The notes beneath the pieces are model-generated. The model was not told the origin of the DNA and did no database searches. It was given only the letters and a program-made list of their open reading frames with translations. The position numbers and the translations under genes are program-made. A DNA stretch of 13,864 nt from the NCBI GenBank assembly GCA_900544245.1, contig UQUH01000045.1:1-13864 (forward strand), in the 5' to 3' direction. Below, piece by piece: positions 11,983 to 13,864 of this stretch; within the stretch, counting starts at the first letter, position 1, and each line of letters opens with the position of its first letter. The stretch is from an uncultured Coriobacteriaceae bacterium (lineage in GTDB: Bacteria; Actinomycetota; Coriobacteriia; Coriobacteriales; QAMH01).

Positions 11983-12203
11983 CCCGCACCCCCGATCAAG
12001 CCGGCGGCCCGCTCCTCGCTCACCGCGACCAGGCCGACGCCGCGCTCCCTGTGCGCGGCGACCTGGGCGCGCGTGGGCGCCGAGTCGTGCATCCAGAACC
12101 ATCCGCCGTCCTCGCGCCTGGCGAGGTGCACGGGCCTGCCGCACGCGTCGCATGTCGAGCCCACGTTCCTGCGGTGCTCGTAGCGTCTCATCATGCTCTC
12201 CAC
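11964..12203 (-). CDS. Small zinc-finger-like protein (79 aa)
   Basis: GTG 12203 is chosen because a strong AAAGGAG site lies 5 nt ahead; ATG codons at 12194 and 12191 are poorer placed. The 79-residue product starts with Arg-rich MMRRYEHRRN, then CDACGRPVHLARREDGGWFWMH, in which the CxxC pair and the two histidines could hold a zinc ion. The rest is Ala/Arg/Val rich. It is the first gene after the AT-rich island at the putative origin, so a promoter in that island could serve this gene and those to its left. Function not recognised. Confidence 0.6.
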   Translation of the reverse strand: MESMMRRYEHRRNVGSTCDACGRPVHLARREDGGWFWMHDSAPTRAQVAAHRERGVGLVAVSEERAAGLIGGAGCTPTT

Positions 12204-12266
12204 GAGAGCTCCTTTCCGGGGTGAAATCCGCTCGATTCGCGCCGAGGCGAAAACCCCTTTTCTCAA

Positions 12267-12289
12267 CTGGCTACGCATCCCATAGCCAG
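12267..12289. repeat. Inverted repeat beside AT island
   Basis: CTGGCTA (12267-12273) and TAGCCAG (12283-12289) pair around a 9-nt loop. It lies 7 bp from the A/T island and could be an operator, part of the origin, or, on the plus strand, a weak terminator because TCTTTTT follows at 12295-12301. Confidence 0.5.
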
Positions 12290-12296
12290 AAAGGTC

Positions 12297-12328
12297 TTTT
12301 TAATTAATTAAATAAATAATTAAATAAA
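12297..12328. other. 32-bp pure A/T island, candidate duplex-unwinding element
   Basis: Thirty-two consecutive bases contain no G or C (runs of TTAA, ATTTA and AATTA) in DNA of high GC. It directly abuts the 12-bp repeats, as the AT-rich side of an initiator-driven origin does. It could also supply a minus-strand promoter for the small genes to its left. Confidence 0.7.
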
Positions 12329-12465
12329 GGCTTACCGGGCTGCTTCGCCGTCTGCTTTCGCACCAGCTTTGCAGCTTGCTTGCGCGTTAGCTTCCTCGCT
12401 AGCTTGCGCACGTGCTTGAGCTATTGCTTTGCGCCTTTCTTCTCCGATGCCTCGCCACCTTTCTT
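12322..12465 (-). repeat. Degenerate 12-bp tandem repeats (iteron-like), candidate phage origin
   Basis: In strict 12-bp register on the minus strand, 11 of 12 consecutive units begin with AAG, and most read AAGCNNNNGCGN (for example AAGCACGTGCGC, AAGCTAACGCGC). Units cover the end of the initiator gene, cross its stop codon at 12421 and run on to the A/T island. This matches the lambda layout of iterons in the initiator gene next to an AT-rich stretch. An alternative is a leftover protein-coding Lys-repeat tail. Confidence 0.7.
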
Positions 12466-12810
12466 CCCTGCCGCGCTGCGCTCGCGCTTGTAGGCGACCT
12501 GCTGCAAGACTCCGTTGCTCGTGAGCACGCCGTGCTCCGCGAGTAGCTGCGCGCTCACGAAGTCGACGCTTCCGAGCGCGTCAAGCAGCGCGTCGAGCTC
12601 TTCGTCTTCTGCAATCTCGAGCTCCTCCATGACGACCTCGCGCATCACGGGATCGTTCAGGTCGACCTTGCCATCCTGTTCGTACATGATGCCCAGCAAC
12701 GCCATCCACCGGCCGAAGGCAATAAGTCCTCCGCACCTCTTGCGCACGTAGCGCATCTCCGAGGTGTGTGCGACGTCGTAGGGCACGGTGAAGAACTTGC
12801 TGCTCTTCAT
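12421..12810 (-). CDS. Short replication initiator/replisome-organiser-like protein
   Basis: This 129-residue protein resembles the N-terminal domain of phage replisome organisers (DUF4373/Lin1244 type): SSKFFTVPYDVAHTSEMRYVRKRCG, then IAFGRWMALLGIMYEQDGKVDL. The second part is an acidic helical stretch (MEELEIAEDEELDALLDALG). The end, RSAAGKKGGEASEKKGAKQ, is the Ala/Gly/Lys linker which in relatives leads into a longer repeat tail and C-terminal domain. Here a TAG stops it within a run of Lys-repeat codons, so it is short and may lack the helicase-loader-binding half. ATG 12810 has GGAG 6 nt ahead. It lies between ssb and the AT island; binding to the 12-bp repeats is a natural expectation but is inference. 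Confidence 0.75.
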   Translation of the reverse strand: MKSSKFFTVPYDVAHTSEMRYVRKRCGGLIAFGRWMALLGIMYEQDGKVDLNDPVMREVVMEELEIAEDEELDALLDALGSVDFVSAQLLAEHGVLTSNGVLQQVAYKRERSAAGKKGGEASEKKGAKQ

Positions 12811-12893
12811 GTCCCACTCCTCTGATTCGGGTTTTTCTGCTGGGCCGCAAGCCCCGCTATGCCAAGATCACCCCCTCTCGATTCCGCGCCCCG

Positions 12894-13304
12894 TCAGGAG
12901 CAAGCCGCTCCGGGCTCGTCCCTGCCGTAGCCGCCGAGGCCGATCGCCTCGCGCATCGTGGCCCCCGAGCACGGCGCGTCGACGACGTCGATCGTGTCGA
13001 CGATCACCCTGGCGTGCGCGTCGGGCCTCGTCTGCGCCGTGCCGATCCTGCGCGTCTGGCGCATGGTTCCCGACAGGGCCACGTTGCTCCCGCGGCGCAC
13101 CACGTGCTCGAGCGACGCGGCGCGTTTGTCCTCGACGCGGCACGCCACGAAGTTGTCGACGCCCGTGGCCGTGCCGTCGTCGTTCTCGACGCGCCCGCCG
13201 ACGCGCAGCGTGAACGCCAGGATCTCCTTTCCCTCCAGCGTGCGCATCAGCGCCGGGTCGTCGTCGACGACACCCGACATGCTGACGCTGTTGACGTTCG
13301 CCAT
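12894..13304 (-). CDS. ssb: Single-stranded DNA-binding protein
   Basis: This 136-residue OB-fold protein should cover single-stranded DNA during phage replication. The N-terminal strand MANVNSVSMSGVVDDDPAL is followed by EILAFTLRVGGRVENDDG, where the host-type SSB aromatic and basic positions are partly kept. NFVACRVEDKRAASLEHVV and GSNVALSGTMRQTRR (strand 4 of the fold) follow, then a DAHARVIVDTIDVVD strand. The C-terminus is short (ATMREAIGLGGYGRDEPGAACS) and lacks the acidic DDDIPF tip of host SSB, which normally recruits partner proteins. ATG 13304 has GGAGG a few bases ahead. It follows the recombinase stop by 8 bp and precedes the initiator, so replication genes share one transcript. 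Confidence 0.88.
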   Translation of the reverse strand: MANVNSVSMSGVVDDDPALMRTLEGKEILAFTLRVGGRVENDDGTATGVDNFVACRVEDKRAASLEHVVRRGSNVALSGTMRQTRRIGTAQTRPDAHARVIVDTIDVVDAPCSGATMREAIGLGGYGRDEPGAACS

Positions 13305-13312
13305 GCCTCCTC

Positions 13313-13864
13313 CTATCTCCTTGATCCCGCCTCGCGGGTCCTGCTCGCTATCCGCCCGTACCTCTCGGCCACCCTCGCGCCCTGCCCGGGCATGACGTGG
13401 TCGTAGCGGTACGTGGTCTCTATCCTGGTGTGGCCGAGCCTCTCGCGCACGGCCTCGGGGTCCTCGCCGTCGCCGAGCAGCTGCGTGGCGTGCGTGTGCC
13501 GAAGCACGTGGCATCCCTCGCCGCGCCCGAGCGTCACGCCGCATCCGGCGCACAGCTCCTTGAACGCCTCGGTCATCGACCTGGGGCGCAGGAAGCCACC
13601 CGTAGGCGTGCAGCAAAGCGGCGTGGCGTCGTCGGCCATCGCCGAGGGCGGCAGGAACGTCGCCATCCAGGCCAGGTGCGCCCGGATGCCGGCGACCGTC
13701 TCGGCATCCAGGTCGATGGCCCTCATGTGGGCCGGGCGCTTGGTGCCCTTGCGGCGAAGGCCGCCGCGTTCGCTCATCGATCCCGTGACGAGCATCGCCG
13801 GGCGCGCCAGCAGGAGCTCCCCCAGGCGCACCGCGCACATCTCGCCGACGCGCACCCCGGTGCG
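13313..13864 (-). CDS. Tyrosine recombinase, catalytic domain (partial, runs off window end)
   Basis: The last 184 codons of the gene are present and the frame stays open to the window end. Conserved site I is visible as RTGVRVGEMCAV with the catalytic Arg. Site II contains CHVLRHTHATQLL (the HxxR), and RLGHTRIETTYRYDHVMP holds the later His and Tyr region (LGH..., TTYRY). These are the R-H-R-H-Y elements of integrases and Xer-type enzymes that cut and rejoin DNA. It ends 8 bp before ssb, in the same direction. A phage integrase usually lies at one end of a prophage near its attachment site, so co-transcription with ssb is unusual. It could be the integrase, or a Xer-like enzyme serving replication. 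The attachment site is not seen in the window. Confidence 0.9.
   Translation of the reverse strand, partial: RTGVRVGEMCAVRLGELLLARPAMLVTGSMSERGGLRRKGTKRPAHMRAIDLDAETVAGIRAHLAWMATFLPPSAMADDATPLCCTPTGGFLRPRSMTEAFKELCAGCGVTLGRGEGCHVLRHTHATQLLGDGEDPEAVRERLGHTRIETTYRYDHVMPGQGARVAERYGRIASRTREAGSRR

Noticed and set aside
10706..12307. Long plus-strand open frame (533 codons), the longest in the window
   Set aside because: It lies opposite at least five well-supported minus-strand genes with good ribosome sites, has Arg/Pro/Ser-rich shadow composition in its right half and no recognisable domain.
12322..12465. CRISPR array
   Set aside because: The 12-bp units abut without spacers and are degenerate; no cas genes are present.
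1..13864. tRNA, rRNA genes or insertion sequences
   Set aside because: No cloverleaf-like or rRNA-like sequence and no transposase motif or terminal repeats were seen by eye; short tRNAs could still be missed without a covariance search.

Overview
The window is part of a tailed temperate phage or prophage (siphovirus-type, HK97-fold capsid) of a high-GC host. Hand counts of single sequence lines give about 67% GC in the portal gene (line 4981) and about 45% in two accessory stretches (lines 3361 and 10021). The VG15/MuF-type head protein, the terminase-HNH-portal order and the style of the small genes suggest an actinobacterial host. A gut Coriobacteriia lineage (Eggerthella/Slackia-like) is my inference and is not proven by the sequence. 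Nearly all genes lie on the minus strand, so the phage reads from right to left.

Right third, early genes: a tyrosine recombinase cut by the window edge (13313-13864), single-strand binding protein (12894-13304) and a short replication-initiator-like protein (12421-12810). The last 45 bp of the initiator gene begin a 12-bp repeat array that runs past its stop codon into a 32-bp pure A/T island, which resembles a lambda-O-type origin. Four very small, mostly overlapping genes follow (three with zinc-binding cysteines), then a 297-residue protein and an 86-residue protein.

Middle: one plus-strand gene, a LabA-like NYN-domain protein (9593-10294), has its own sigma70-type promoter and lower GC. 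It runs convergently into the tail of the early operon and looks like an inserted moron.

Left two thirds, packaging and head genes: a sigma-region-4-like late regulator (8662-9162), a 65-residue protein, a 380-bp gene-free GC-rich stretch that may hold the cos site, an HNH endonuclease, small and large terminase, portal, a MuF-like head protein, scaffold, HK97-type major capsid protein and the start of a post-capsid gene. The capsid series is interrupted by lower-GC accessory DNA. The MuF protein carries a C-terminal ADP-ribosyltransferase domain with an acidic candidate immunity protein directly behind it. Next come a terminator, a YjcQ-like gene, a DUF4145-like zinc-ribbon gene, a second terminator and a hairpin-rich leader before the scaffold gene.

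The most interesting unit is the MuF-ART/candidate-immunity pair, a phage polymorphic toxin arrangement whose MuF part is split by a +1 frame break. Second is the repeat/AT-island origin. Third is the inserted NYN cassette, which appears to have replaced neighbouring phage DNA.
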